From the NCBI RefSeq assembly GCF_026212465.1, contig NC_080049.1, positions 2,992,960 through 3,056,959 of the forward strand: DNA of 64,000 bases, read 5' to 3'. Of the stretch, positions 24,966 to 36,201 are shown one piece after another (within the stretch, counting starts at the first letter, position 1; each line of letters opens with the position of its first letter). The notes beneath the pieces were generated by a model. It was not told the origin of the DNA, did not search any database, and worked only from the letters and a program-made list of their open reading frames with translations. This DNA comes from Amaranthus tricolor. Taxonomy: Eukaryota > Streptophyta > Magnoliopsida > Caryophyllales > Amaranthaceae. Made by a program: the position numbers and the translations under genes.

Positions 24966-26302
24966 TCAAGGATAAACCTCAATGATTGATCTTAAACCCA
25001 AAATTGGATTAATCTTATAATCACTAAAACCAGCTTGTTGAAAAAGATTCTTCAATTGGTGTTCTGTTCTTTCCTTTCCATCTCCAAAGATAGACATCAG
25101 CAGCATATCAAATAAATATTTTGTATTTGTTTCTTTTGATTTCATCTCATCATTTTCAGATTCCACCACAAAGTCTATGATTATCACCTTCCCTTCTTTG
25201 TTTTTGCTAAGAATTGCTTCTCTGCATTGTTTAAGTATCTTTATACAATCATTATCACTCCAACCATGTAGCATCCACTACAACATAACACAATTCAGAT
25301 TGTTAGGGGAATCTCTTCAACTTGTATAATATTAAATTAATTCTTACGTCTAAAGACAACTCTTGGGCTACAAATTTATATTAAAGGCAGTTCTTGGGCT
25401 ACAGATATATTTACGGCGAATGAGTGAAAGATTGGATTACTAATATCAGTTTTTGCTTATTATTATTACTATTTTTTACTCAAAAAAAATAACGAAACAA
25501 CCAATAAAAATAGTCTGACCTTAAGTAAGACAGCATCAGCAGGAGGAACACCTTCAAACATATCACCTGCTACAAACTTAACATTACTTGAAGCTTTCTC
25601 CTGTAATCCTTGGACAACATGTGGTAAGTCAAGAACACTGCACTTCAGCCATGGATAAGCCTCAGTAATGGCCTTAACAGTAGTCCCATTACCACCCCCT
25701 ACATCCACCAACGTTTCAATACCCTCAAATATGCCCTTAAAACTCTTGTTATTCACCAACAAGCTTGTTACGAATCTCGAATCACATTCCATGGCTTCAT
25801 TAAAACGCTGATTAAACTTAGAATCATGGCTCACTTGCTCCCAGAAACTCATTCCATTTAAAACATGGAAGGAGGATTCTGCACCATTTTGGAACCAGCT
25901 TGCAAGATGATGAGATGGATCAGTTAACATTTGCTCAAGCAGTGTAAGAGCAAATTGTGCTTGAGTAAGTGGGTGTTTTTTCCGCAGGAGTTGGGAGCTC
26001 AATGTAAGATCAAACCCATATCCTCCATCTTCTAGAAGCTTCTTGGAGAAGAAGTTAGAAGATTCTAGAATACGCATTAGACGATCAAGGGAAGGAATAT
26101 TATTGGGGTGAATTGGAAGTGAAGTGGCTAGTTCATTCAAAGACATGGGCTTTCCATGTTTATGAATAGTATCTGGAATGTCAAGTTGAAGGGCACATTT
26201 TAAGGCCATAGATTTGAGGTAGTAGAAAGTGTGTTTCCATATATTATTTTGGGCTTCTAATAGCTCTTTTGCTTCTTCATTAGTAAAGGTAGAAGAATCC
26301 AT
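24966..26302 (-). CDS. Class II plant O-methyltransferase OMT1, two exons
   Basis: S-adenosylmethionine-dependent O-methyltransferase of the plant COMT-like class, cytosolic, probably acting on phenolic or other hydroxyl groups; the substrate is unknown. Exon 1 is 25520-26302 (261 codons) and exon 2 is 24966-25277. The intron is GT-AG (donor after LLK), giving 364 residues, a normal length. The N-terminal dimerisation domain (residues about 15-110) carries the winged-helix segment MALKCALQLDIPDTIHKHG. SAM-binding motifs are LVDVGGGNG (198-206), DLPHV (225-229) and GDMFE (246-250). The predicted catalytic base is His265 in WMLHGW. Most relatives, including OMT2, have Asp after this His; here it is Gly266. 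The C-terminus ends IEVYP. A 255-nt stretch of exon 1 is identical to OMT2 (gene conversion is likely). A transposon lies about 130 bp upstream of the ATG. Confidence 0.92.
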
Positions 26303-26430
26303 TTGTTTGTATTATTACAACTTACTAGTTCTATTGGCTAGTGCTTTTCATCTATTACGAGTTCCATTATTTATATAGATAATAAAGAGTATAACTACAC
26401 ACATTTCTAAGGCGCTAACTTGATCACGAT
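26303..26430 (-). promoter_or_regulatory. Short OMT1 promoter left between the gene and a transposon
   Basis: On the minus strand a TATA box, TATATAAAT (26369-26377), lies about 67 bp before the ATG, and a CCAAT word lies nearer the gene. Only about 128 bp of original sequence remain before the transposon end. The same arrangement is found at the other units. Confidence 0.6.
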
Positions 26431-26593
26431 GGGACGGTACATTCTTATATATCGTCACCCTTTTTATTTTATCGCTACCTCCTAATGAAATTACGAATTT
26501 GCTCCTGCACTTAAAACTTGTTTAACACTATTATCACTTTAAAAACATTAAATTTAAAGTTTAAACGTAATCTCGAACATTTTTATCGCGACC

Positions 26594-26604
26594 CTATATA
26601 TATT
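26594..26604 (+). promoter_or_regulatory. TATA box of the OTU gene, copy A
   Basis: CTATATATATT lies about 120 bp before the OTU start codon and about 160 bp inside the TIR. The same box is at about 35456 in copy B, and a similar one, CTATATATACC, precedes the PMD gene at 51081. Confidence 0.5.
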
Positions 26605-26807
26605 AAATTTTCAGACGCGCCCTTGTATGATATACGAATTCAAACACGGTACTATCTCTCTAAAAACTCTCTAAAAACGTTCTTCAATTTTAAACAAGCT
26701 GTTAGTTGGAATCGATTAACTATGGCTAACGAAAGCGACTATGAATCGGATCCGGTACGTACTTTAATCGATTTGAATCGGTGTATTTTTTTTTTAAAAA
26801 AAAAAGA

Positions 26808-26966
26808 AAGTCGCAAAAACTGGGCGAGTGAACCATGGTTCAATCGCACAAAACGTGCGACTGGACCGTGGTCCACTCACACGTTTTGTGCAACTCCACC
26901 GTGGTCCACTCGCACGATTTGTACGACTCCACCGTGGTCTGCTCACGGTTTTTATGCGACTGGTTT
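26808..26966. repeat. GC-rich palindrome cluster in OTU intron 1, copy A
   Basis: Alternating words 'gtcgcac', 'cacaaaacgtgcgac', 'accgtggtccact' and 'cacacgttttgtgc' form nested inverted repeats. The best single unit, in copy D, is GTCGCACAAAACGTGCGAC. Equivalent clusters lie in the other copies at about 35667-35853, 46494-46683 and 60408-60599. Confidence 0.8.
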
Positions 26967-27004
26967 TTTTTTCTTTTTTTATTATTTACATTATTATTTA
27001 AATT

Positions 27005-27087
27005 ATTATACGTCTTAGTAAATTATTATTATTAATATTATTATTAATATTATTATAATATTATTATTATTATTAATATTATTTGTA

Positions 27088-27178
<91 letters not shown>

Positions 27179-27245
27179 TTTAGTATTTTTAGTATTATTA
27201 TTATTATTATTAATTTTTGTTATTATTATTATTATTGATGTAAGT
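27005..27245. repeat. (TTA)n microsatellite in OTU intron 1, copy A
   Basis: A long TTA tract with minor interruptions. Matching tracts occupy the same intron position in copies B (about 35936-36200), C (about 46740-46900) and D (about 60656-60880), with different lengths. Confidence 0.9.
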
Positions 27246-28313
27246 AATTTATATTATTAACATTACTATTATTTTGTTAATATTTATTTAAATAATTTAT
27301 AATTATATGTTATTATTATTATTTTCTTATTATTTAATATTAATTTTTTATTATTATTACAATTATTTTATTATAGTTTTTGTATTGTTATTATTTTAAT
27401 ATTAATTATTTAAGTAAATTATAATTTTTAATTAATATTAATTTGTATTACTAATATTTTAATATTAATTATTAAAGTAATTTATAATTTTTAATTATTA
27501 TTGAATGTTTTTATTATTAATGTTTGTATTTATAATTTTTTAATTATCTAATGTATGGTTTGTTTCATATTTCAAATTTGCAGGACTTTGAAAACTTAGG
27601 AGACAACGTAGATTATTCCGGTAGATTTGTTACGGATAGTGAATTTGATTCCTTAGATGAATTACATACTTGGGCCGATGCGATAGCAATAACAATTGGT
27701 TTTCAATTTACACGTGCTTCTTATAAACAAAAAGAAAGACGTTCTAGAGTTAGTATGTATTTAAGATGTCACCGCTTTGGTAATATTATGGGTGATTTAA
27801 ATATTCTAGATAATGCTGCTCGAGCTGGATCTAAAAGTAGAAGTTGTGAGTGTAAATTTTTGATTGTAGCAAGTAGTCGTAAACCAGGAGAAAAACCTTG
27901 GACGGTAAGGGTGTGTCCAGGAGGTCGTGATTTTTTACTGTTTCTATGGCCTAATTACATCCGGCACATTCTTCGTCCTTACTTGTTTGATTGGATTGAT
28001 GTCTTAGGTGATGGTAACTGTGAATTTAGAGCTATTGCCGCCACAGAGTTGGGAGGCGAGGAGGCATGACCTCTTTTAAGACGTGCTATGTGTATGGAAA
28101 TGCAAATGAACAGAGACCAATACCTAAGTTTGTATCTATCGCAGGAGTCGTTAGTCGATGCTATTCACACAGCAATGGACCTGCTCCTTATATTCACTGG
28201 ATGGATGCACTGATGTCATTGTACTCTGCAGCAACGTTTCTTAACATTGGCATTGCTTATTATAGTTCTGCTGACGGTAATCCGCTGTACAACTATTTTG
28301 TTCTTCCGTTAAG

Positions 28314-28410
28314 GAAGCACGTTTTGTGCGACTGAGCCGCGGTAGAGTCGCGGGTTTCGTGCGACTGACCCGCGGTGGGCTCGCGGATTCCGTGCGGCTG
28401 GCCCATTTTT
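28314..28410. repeat. PMD-side palindrome cluster, copy A
   Basis: Words 'cgttttgtgcgactgagccg', 'gtcgcgggtttcgtgcgac' and 'cccgcggtgggctcgcgg' form GC-rich inverted repeats. By comparison with 51181-51760 this belongs to the first intron of the PMD gene, now fused to the OTU exon by deletion. Equivalents lie at 30596-30645, 47998-48090 and 61975-62062. Confidence 0.65.
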
Positions 28411-28564
28411 TTAATATTTTTTTTCGTTTTTTTAAAAATTTAATATAATATGATTCGAATAAAAATTAACTTGATTATTTGTTTGCGGATTGAATTTCTT
28501 AGTTTTTGCTCCAAAAATTTTATGTTGTAATTTTGTTTTTTAAGTGTGATAAAGGAGTTATTTC

Positions 28565-30595
28565 TTAGTAATCGAATTCAATATGATCGGATTTCAAAAA
28601 TAATTACAGTCATGTAATAAACAATATGGACAAAAAAACGATTTCAAACAGACCCGAAATTAACTAGGTAACCCGAAGGAACACCTGATTTAACAATCAT
28701 GTATGTTGCCCCAAAAACAATTGTGACATACTTCCTCCGCTCTATTATACTGTTATTTCACTTTATTATTATGCAATTCAATGTGCTATCTTAATCGTTT
28801 ATATCATGAGCTATACATAACTAATACACGATAAAATATGGAGCACAATCAATGGTACACGATAAAATATATTATGGTTCAAGTCATTGGGCGTGTCTGA
28901 GTGGAGTCTTGTTCTATAGCGGGTCTAACATGAGTCTAGGGTGGGTTTATGTTTGGAAACATTTGACCTAAATTTAAACTCAATTATTTTTTAGACTAAG
29001 AGTCAGAATCAAACTTAAACCTATACTCAATAAGTTTCAAATTAAACCCAAATTTTAACATACATTAAAATTTGGGTAAATTCTAGAGAGAATTTAATAT
29101 TACAATTTTTGACCATCCCTAATAATAAGGCTTAGGAGTATCTTAGCTTCGATGAATAAAGCTTTGTAAGATCATTTTACTATTTCACAAATTTTTATAT
29201 GAGACAGTTTTATCATGAGACGGACTTCATATTACCCTGAGATGGGCTTTATATAAAGATTAAATAGCCGAATAATACAAATTAATAAGATATAAGTTTT
29301 TTTTAAGGTGATTTCATTGAAAAATGTTCTCTCACAAAAGTAACACCATTTTAAACTGAATATGAAGTTTGGGCATACAATTTGAAGTTGATGTTGATAA
29401 GATGAGAATCAATAATGAACGTTTTTGGGCTTATTTAAATTTGAGTGTGGATAAAATTGTAAGGGCAATCACCAATGAAAGTTTTTAGCCACAAAAGAAT
29501 TAGTACAAGTACTCCTGAATATTATTACAAAGGAAACAATGAACGTGCTTGGATTATCTATTAACTCAGTGAATGCAGCTAATTTGACTGTGCACATTCC
29601 CTTTATTCCCTCCTTGAGTAGAACAGCTGTTATTTGTCCGAATCTTTAGAAAAAAACTTCTCACCCGAATCCTGTCTTGTGCGAGATACTGTGATTGTCC
29701 TTACCTTTTACCTTTTATGCTTTGAGTTATATTTTAAAATCTTACTTAATTATAGCTTTATTTATTTTTGATATAATTTAAATACTAAACTCACATTGTT
29801 GTATATGGATTGAGATGTTTGGTGAAGAACAATAAACAAACATATGCACAAAGAACACACAAAAACAAAGTACAACACCAAAGAGCAACAACAAGATTTA
29901 TGAGGTACCTAAAGATACCTCCCCCTCAAACAAGGATTACTTTCATTAATATATCAATATACACTAATGATAAGCCACACACAAGCTCTGAGAACACTCT
30001 CTCAAAGTAAAGATTGAACCTTTAATGTCAATCTCACACAAACTTGCAAATACAAAGAAGAAGAACTCTAATAGTTGAAACCCTAGTTGCCTGTGTTGTA
30101 TTTTCTATATGTATTTTCTCCTAGTATACCCGCTGTGAGAGTAGAGGGATGAGACTGTGGTGGGTCATATCACTGGGTATGATAGAAGTAAATACATTAG
30201 AAATGTTGAATTATCAGATCATAATCAAAAGGTAGGATTATTTGCAGCATATGAGTAAAATATTGGATTATTTTCGACAATTTTCCTTTGAATTATAAAA
30301 ATTAGTTAAAAGAATTTTACATTGAGTTGAATCAAATAAGATATATTCACTTGAATATGTTTTCACTTATAAATTAAGAATTAAATATCAATTAAAATTT
30401 ACTTAATCAATAATTAGTGCCCATAAAGCAAATGAGAACTTGGTGCTAAAATAAAGGGAAATTAAACAGTTTTTCTTGTAGGCATGGATATTAAAATCAC
30501 GATTCTGATCTACGATTTTATGATCCAAAAACAAGCGAATGATTTGTAGAGTTAGAATCATAACACGATTCTACGATTCTACGATCATAACATGG
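28565..30595. repeat. Flank repeat of the OMT array (F2)
   Basis: It corresponds to 31230-33200, 48640-48950, 62640-64000 and part of 17636-18926. It includes a Stowaway-like end ('cttcctccgctctatta'), copia-LTR-like sequence in reverse (about 29801-30130) and, at the end, a truncated copy of the hAT MITE seen whole at 18935. The small reading frame at 29810-30010 recurs identically at 32952-33152 only because the repeat does. Noncoding. Confidence 0.75.
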
Positions 30596-30967
30596 TTTGT
30601 GCGACTGAGCCGCGGTGGGCTCGCGGATATCGTGCGACTGGCCTCTTTATTTGTATATTTTCTTTTCGTTTTTTTTTAAATTTAAAATAATACGATCCAA
30701 TAAAAATTACCTCGATTATTTGTTTGCGGATTGAATTTCTTAGTTTTTGCTCCAAAAATTTTATGTTGTAATTTTGTTTTTTAAGTGTGATAAAGGAGTT
30801 ATTTAGTGAGGTTAGAGTATAAATAAGAAATTTTAAGTCCAGTGGGAAATTCGTAATTTTTTAAAGTCCTGGGGCAAATTCGTAATTTCATTGAGGGGAT
30901 GGCGATAAAATGAAAAGGGTGGCGATGTTTAAATATTGAGAAAAAAAAAAGGCAAAATAATACCCTC
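30596..30967. mobile_element. Right-end fragment of an OTU/PMD transposon
   Basis: It starts within the PMD-side palindromes ('tttgtgcgactgagccgcgg'), continues through 'gcggattgaatttcttag', and ends with the right TIR 'ggcgataaaatgaaaaggg', 'tggcgat' and 'ataccctc' at 30967. The next bases, ATCACGAGG, match the flank beyond the right ends of copies C and D. Confidence 0.75.
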
Positions 30968-33217
30968 ATCACGAGGATATGATAAGATGATGTAAAATCA
31001 TTAATATAAGTAACGTACGTGCTAGTTTGTTCTTTTGTGTTCTTAATAAAGCATTCTAAGCTGCTTGGTAATGTAATTAAAAGTTGTGTTGTTGATGTAT
31101 TACGTTGTTTAGTTTGATTGATATTGGAATTTGGAAGCCAATATGAAATTTTTATGTATTCTCTTTCAAATAGTCCATCATTAGATGTGTTCAAAATAGA
31201 TCGAATAATTTGAAATTTATTCGACCAAGTAATCGAATTCAATATGACCGGATTTCAAAAATAATTACAGTCATGTAATAAACAATATTGACACAAACAC
31301 GATCTCAAACAGACCCGAAATTAACTGGGTAACCCGAATGAACACCTGATTTAACAATCATGTATGGTGCCCCAAAAACAATTGTGACATACTTCCTCCG
31401 CTCTATTATACTGTTATTTCACTTTATTATTATGCAATTCAATGTGCTATCTTAATCGTTTATATCATGAGTTATACATAAGTAATACACGATAAAATAT
31501 GGAGCACAATCAATGGTACACGATAAAAGATATTATGGTTCAAGTCATTGGGCGTGTCTGAGTGGAGTTTTGTTCTATAGCGCATCTAACATGAGTCTAG
31601 GATGGGTTTATGTTTGGAAACATTTGACCTAAATTTAAACTCATTTATTTTTTAGACTCAAAGTCAGAATCAAACATAAACCTATACTCAATAAGTTTCA
31701 AATTAAACCCAAATTTTAACATACATTAAAATTAGGGTAAATTCTAGAGCGAATTTAATATTTCAATTTTTGACCATCCCTAATAATAAGGCTTAGGAGT
31801 ATCTTAGCTTCAATGATTAAGCTTTGTAAGAACATTTTACTATTTCATAAATTTTTATATGAGACAATTTTATCATAAGACGGACTTCATATTACCCTGA
31901 GATGAGCTCTATATAAAGGATAAATAGCCAAATAATACAAATGATTAACATACAAATTTTTTTTAAGGTGATTTCATTGAAAAATGTTCTCTCACAAGAG
32001 TAACACCATTTTAAACTGAATATGAAGTTTGGGCATACAATTTGAAGTTGATGTCGATAAGATGAGAATCAATAATGAACGTTTTTGGCCTTATTTAAAT
32101 TTGAGTGTGGATAAGATTGTAAGGGCAATCACCAATGAAAGTTTTTAGCCACAAAAGAATTAGTACAAGTACTTGTGAAAATTATTACAAAGGAAACAAT
32201 GAACGTGCTTGGATTATCTATTAACTCAGTGAATGCAGCTAATTTGACTTTGCACATTCCCTTTATTCCCTCCTTGAGGAGAGCAGCTCGACCAGACGCT
32301 CGGTCGAGCAAAGAGTGGCTCGACCGGTCGAGCGAGAGTGGTTCGGTCGAGCAACGGGTCGAGCAATGTGTGCAGAACAAGTCAGTAGCTTCTCTGGAAG
32401 CTCGCTCGACCGAGCGAGGTAGTGGCTCGGGTCGAGCGGAAGTTTAGAAGGCTACATTGGATTCTGATATTCGTCAGAATGTGAAATGGCTATGCAATTA
32501 TGTGGTGCATTACTTCTATTGTTTATTGTAATGTTTATTGTCATAGTTAATTGGATGTTAATTGTGGTTTATGGTGATTTATGAGGGAATACTAAGGGTG
32601 ATGAATGCCTTGCCTATAAATAGGATTCATCACCCATAGTAACAAAACACCACAAACACACATATTGTTGAGAGGGCTATTGCATTGTTAGAAACTTGAG
32701 AGTGTTCTTACTTTGCTTTAGTATTTGTGGTCTTGAGAGATTGTTCTCAAGACAAGGGAGTTTATTATACTTGTAATTGTTGAATTCATTATAATAAACT
32801 ACATTTGAGGGGGAGGTATTCAAGATACCTCATAAACACTTGTGTTCTCATTTTGCATTATATTTTTCATTTGTTTTTCTTTGTTGAACCTCTTTGAGGC
32901 TTGCGCTTACAGATATAATTTAAATACTAAACTCACATTGTTGTATATGGATTGAGATGTTTGGTGAAGAACAATAAACAAACATATGCACAAAGAACAC
33001 ACAAAAACAAAGTACAACACCAAAGAGCAACAACAAGATTTATGAGGTACCTAAAGATACCTCCCCCTCAAACAAGGATTACTTTCATTAATATATCAAT
33101 ATACACTAATGATAAGCCACACACAAGCTCTGAGAACACTCTCTCAAAGTAAAGATTGAACCTTTAATGTCAATCTCACACAAACTTGCAAATACAAAGA
33201 AGATTGAACCTTTAATA
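30968..33217. repeat. Flank repeat of the OMT array (F3)
   Basis: Second full flank copy, with a different insertion at 32285-32912. It ends in a rearranged join: the words 'aagattgaacctttaat' appear twice, and the second copy runs straight into OMT-type intron sequence at 33218. Confidence 0.75.
32285..32912 (+). mobile_element. Copia-like LTR fragment with GGTCGAGC palindromes
   Basis: It starts with a cluster of inverted words around GCTCGACCGGTCGAGC (32285-32447), then LTR-like sequence with a TATA box 'gcctataaatagg' (about 32613), 'gagggggaggtattc' and an end 'gcgcttaca'. It replaces about 200 bp of the flank seen in F2 and F5 rather than being a clean insertion. No target duplication is found. 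Confidence 0.45.
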
Positions 33218-35146
33218 TCCATTGCAACATATTAAAAAACGCTTACATTGCAATTAATTAATCATGTTACCTAATATCGAATTTTATTTTTTAAAGTTGT
33301 AAAAACTAACTTTATGAATATATCTTTTGTAACAAATTAGTCAAAAATGCATCTATGATTTAATTTATTACTCCCTTGGCCTGTTTGATAATCAGTATTA
33401 AATAATGGTAATGATAATGAAAATTTAGCGTAATTTTTGAAAATCTGATTTTAAGTTTGTGGTCATGCTTGTTGTACTTTAATCATCTTATTTTTTCACA
33501 AAATTCATTCCAATGCATTATTATTTGGAGAAGTGGTATTAGAAGGTATTGAAAAGTTATGAACAAAAATTTTTTTTGATTATCAACTATTCATTACCAT
33601 GGGAATGAGATGTTACATTTCATGAAAATTTAATCTACTAATTATTCTCATTAGTCATTACCGCTATTTAGTACCAACAACTAAATTTACGTCTATGTTT
33701 TTATGAATGGATGATTATTTAAAGAATTTTACTACAAAAGTTAAGTTGCCTTGCTTAAACAAAAGAGAAATGAGAACAGAGCTGAAATAACACTTCTAGA
33801 GTAAAATCATAAATATCACTGAAAGAATTGTAAAGTGATAAATACAATGACAGTTGATAACTTTTTTAACATTTGCCAAATATCTCGATTTTTTCAGAAT
33901 ACTTTGATTAAAAATACTAAAATAGTGTAATTAGTGAAAATTCATGCACAAAAAACTCAACAACTTATATCTTTGGAAGAAGAGTTTATATCTTAATTTT
34001 GAAATATTTATATAACCTTCATTGTATAATTTTAGGAAAAAAATTTAATTTTACAAAATTTTACAAAATTTAATTTTACAAAAGTTTAAAGTTTAACACT
34101 TTTGCCAATTACAGCTTTAATGTTTCATTTTTTTTCGAATTACAATCACCAAAATAACAAAATTTATAGATTCAGACCAAAAACACATAACTCCGATCAT
34201 TTAATCTAATATTCCAACCACCAAAATAATCGAAATTCTGTGTTTTGGCCTGAACTTGCAAACTTTAATATCTTGATGGCTGTAATTCGCAAAAAGTAAA
34301 CATTGAGGCTGTGATTCGTAAAAATGCTAAACGTTAAGGTTGTAATTTACAAATTATTCTATTGTAATTGATTTCATAAAATGAATAACACTTCCGACCA
34401 TAAGGAATATATAAAATTATTAAAATAAAGTTAGTGAAAGATTTGTGAGATCCAAAAAACATTATTAAAATATTAAAATGAAGATGAATAAAATTATTTC
34501 AGCAAAATATATAATATAAATAAAAATATATATATGAGAAATAATTCAAAGGTGAAAATATTTACGGCGGATGAGTGAAAAATTGAATTACTAATATGAG
34601 TTTTTTCTTATTATTATTACTATTTTTTACTAAAAAAAAATAACGAAACAACCAATAAAAATAGTCTGACCTTAAGTAAGACAGCATCAGCATGAGGAAC
34701 AGCTTCAAACATATAAACTGCTACAAACTTAACATTACTTGAAGCTTTCTCCTGTAATCCTTGGACAACATGTGGTAAGTCAAGAACAAATGGATATTGA
34801 TTAAGTGGGTGGTTTTTAAGCAAGAGTTGGGAGCTCAATGTAAGATCAAACCCATATGGCCATATCGTCCATCTTCTAGAAGCTTCTTGGAGAAGAAGTT
34901 AGAAGATTCTAGAATACGCATTAGACGATTAAGGGAAGGAATATTATTGGGGTGAATTGGAAGTGAAGTGGCTAGTTCATTCAAAGACATGGGCTTTCCA
35001 TGTTTATGAATAGTATCTGGAATGTCAAGTTGAAGGGCACATTTTAAGGCCATAGATTTGAGGTAGTAGAAAGTGTGTTTCCATATATTATTTTGGGCTT
35101 CTAATAGCTCTTTTGCTTCTTCAATAGTAAAGGTAGAAGAATCCAT
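33218..35146 (-). pseudogene. Chimeric O-methyltransferase pseudogene
   Basis: Minus strand. The N-terminal coding part (34870-35146) is nearly the same as OMT1 (MDSSTFTIEEAKELLEAQNN). It is followed by a frame-breaking insertion ('atggccatatcg'), an OMT2-like SSQLLLKNHPL segment, a deletion of over 100 codons that removes the glycine-rich SAM motif, and then DLPHVVQGLQEKASSNVKF. The intron next to the donor resembles OMT1 (about 34560-34672), while most of it (33218-34540) resembles OMT2, with a 430-bp extra segment. The acceptor dinucleotide is changed and exon 2 is gone except about 5 bases, cut off by flank repeat F3. Not functional. Confidence 0.9.
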
Positions 35147-35274
35147 TTGTTTGTATTATTACAACTTACTAGTTCTATTGGCTAGTGCTTTTCATCTATT
35201 ACGAGTTCCATTATTTATATAGATAATAAAGAGTATAACTACACACATTTCTAAGGCGCTAACTTGATCACGAT
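35147..35274 (-). promoter_or_regulatory. OMT-type promoter of the pseudogene
   Basis: It is almost identical to the OMT1 promoter (TATA box in 'ccattatttatatag', minus strand), ending at the transposon left end at about 35275 with the same join 'gcgctaacttgatcacgat'. Confidence 0.6.
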
Positions 35275-35582
35275 GGGGCATTGTTATATATCGCCACCCT
35301 TTTCATTTTATCGCCACCTCCTAATGAAATTACGAATTTGCCTCTGGTCTTAAAATTTGTTTAACAAATGTAAATCGCACTTAATAACATTATTATCACT
35401 TTAAAAACATTAAATTTAAAGTTTAAACGTAATCTCGAACATTTTTATCGCGACCCTATATATATTGAATTTTCAGACGTGCCCTTGTATGATATACGAA
35501 TTCAAACATGGTACTCTCTCTCTAAAAACTCTCTAAAAACGTTCTTCGATTTTAAACAAGCTGTTAGTTGAATCGATTAACT

Positions 35583-35988
35583 ATGGCTAACGAAAGCGAC
35601 TATGAAGCGGATCCGGTACATACTTTAGTCGATTTGAATCAGTGTATTTTTTAAAAAAAAAAAAAAAGAAGTCGCAAAAATTGGGCAAGTGAACCATGGT
35701 TGATTCGCACAAAACGTGCGAGTTGACCACAGTTTAGTCGCACAAAACGTTCGACTGGACCCTGGTCCACTCACACGTTTTGTGCGACTCCACCGTGGTC
35801 CACTCGCACGATTTGTGCGACTCCACCGTGCTCTGCTCACGGTTTTTGTGCGATTGATTTTTATTTTTGTTTTATTTTTGTTTTTTTTATTACATTATTA
35901 TTTAAATTATTATACGTCTTTGTAAATTATTATAATTAATATTATTATTAATATTATTATAATATTATTATTAATAATAATATTATTT

Positions 35989-36059
<71 letters not shown>

Positions 36060-36086
36060 ATTATTATTATTATTATTATTACTTTT

Positions 36087-36164
<78 letters not shown>

Positions 36165-36165
36165 T

Positions 36166-36201
<36 letters not shown>

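Larger units (their letters stand above)
26722..28335 (+). pseudogene. FAR1-like/OTU gene, copy A, broken
   Basis: Exon 1 is 26722-26754 (MANESDYESDP, donor GTACGT). The intron is 829 bp with palindromes and (TTA)n. Exon 2 starts at 27584 after 'tttgcag'. The product would resemble copy B: a FAR1-like Cys/His region, then an OTU Cys-protease core with DGNCEFRAI. It is dead for three reasons: a TGA at 28067-28069 where copy B has Trp, a small deletion near 28163 ('gatgctattcaca') that shifts frame, and loss of the C-terminus after LPLRK, which removes the catalytic His region. The TGA is shared with copy D. Confidence 0.8.
26431..28564 (+). mobile_element. OTU/PMD transposon copy A, deletion derivative, right end lost
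   Basis: The left terminal repeat begins near 26431 with 'ttatatatcgtcaccc', a variant of the family TIR ('atcgccacccttttcatt'). The interior holds OTU exon 1, intron, exon 2, then the palindromes and 'gcggattgaat' block that belong to the PMD side. The right TIR is missing: 'ataaaggagttattt' joins directly to flank sequence at about 28564. Confidence 0.75.

Noticed and set aside
26808..26966. Possible CRISPR-like array because of regularly spaced palindromic repeats
   Set aside because: Eukaryotic intron, alternating orientation, no constant repeat with unique spacers.
29810..33152. Identical 66-aa reading frames at 29810 and 32952
   Set aside because: Identity is due to duplication of the flank repeat; the reading frame is the reverse of copia-LTR-like sequence and has no domain.
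35625..35840. Arg/Ser/Thr-rich reading frames over the palindrome clusters (also at 60398 and 46526)
   Set aside because: They translate the intronic palindromes; reading them as a repeat protein would be misleading.
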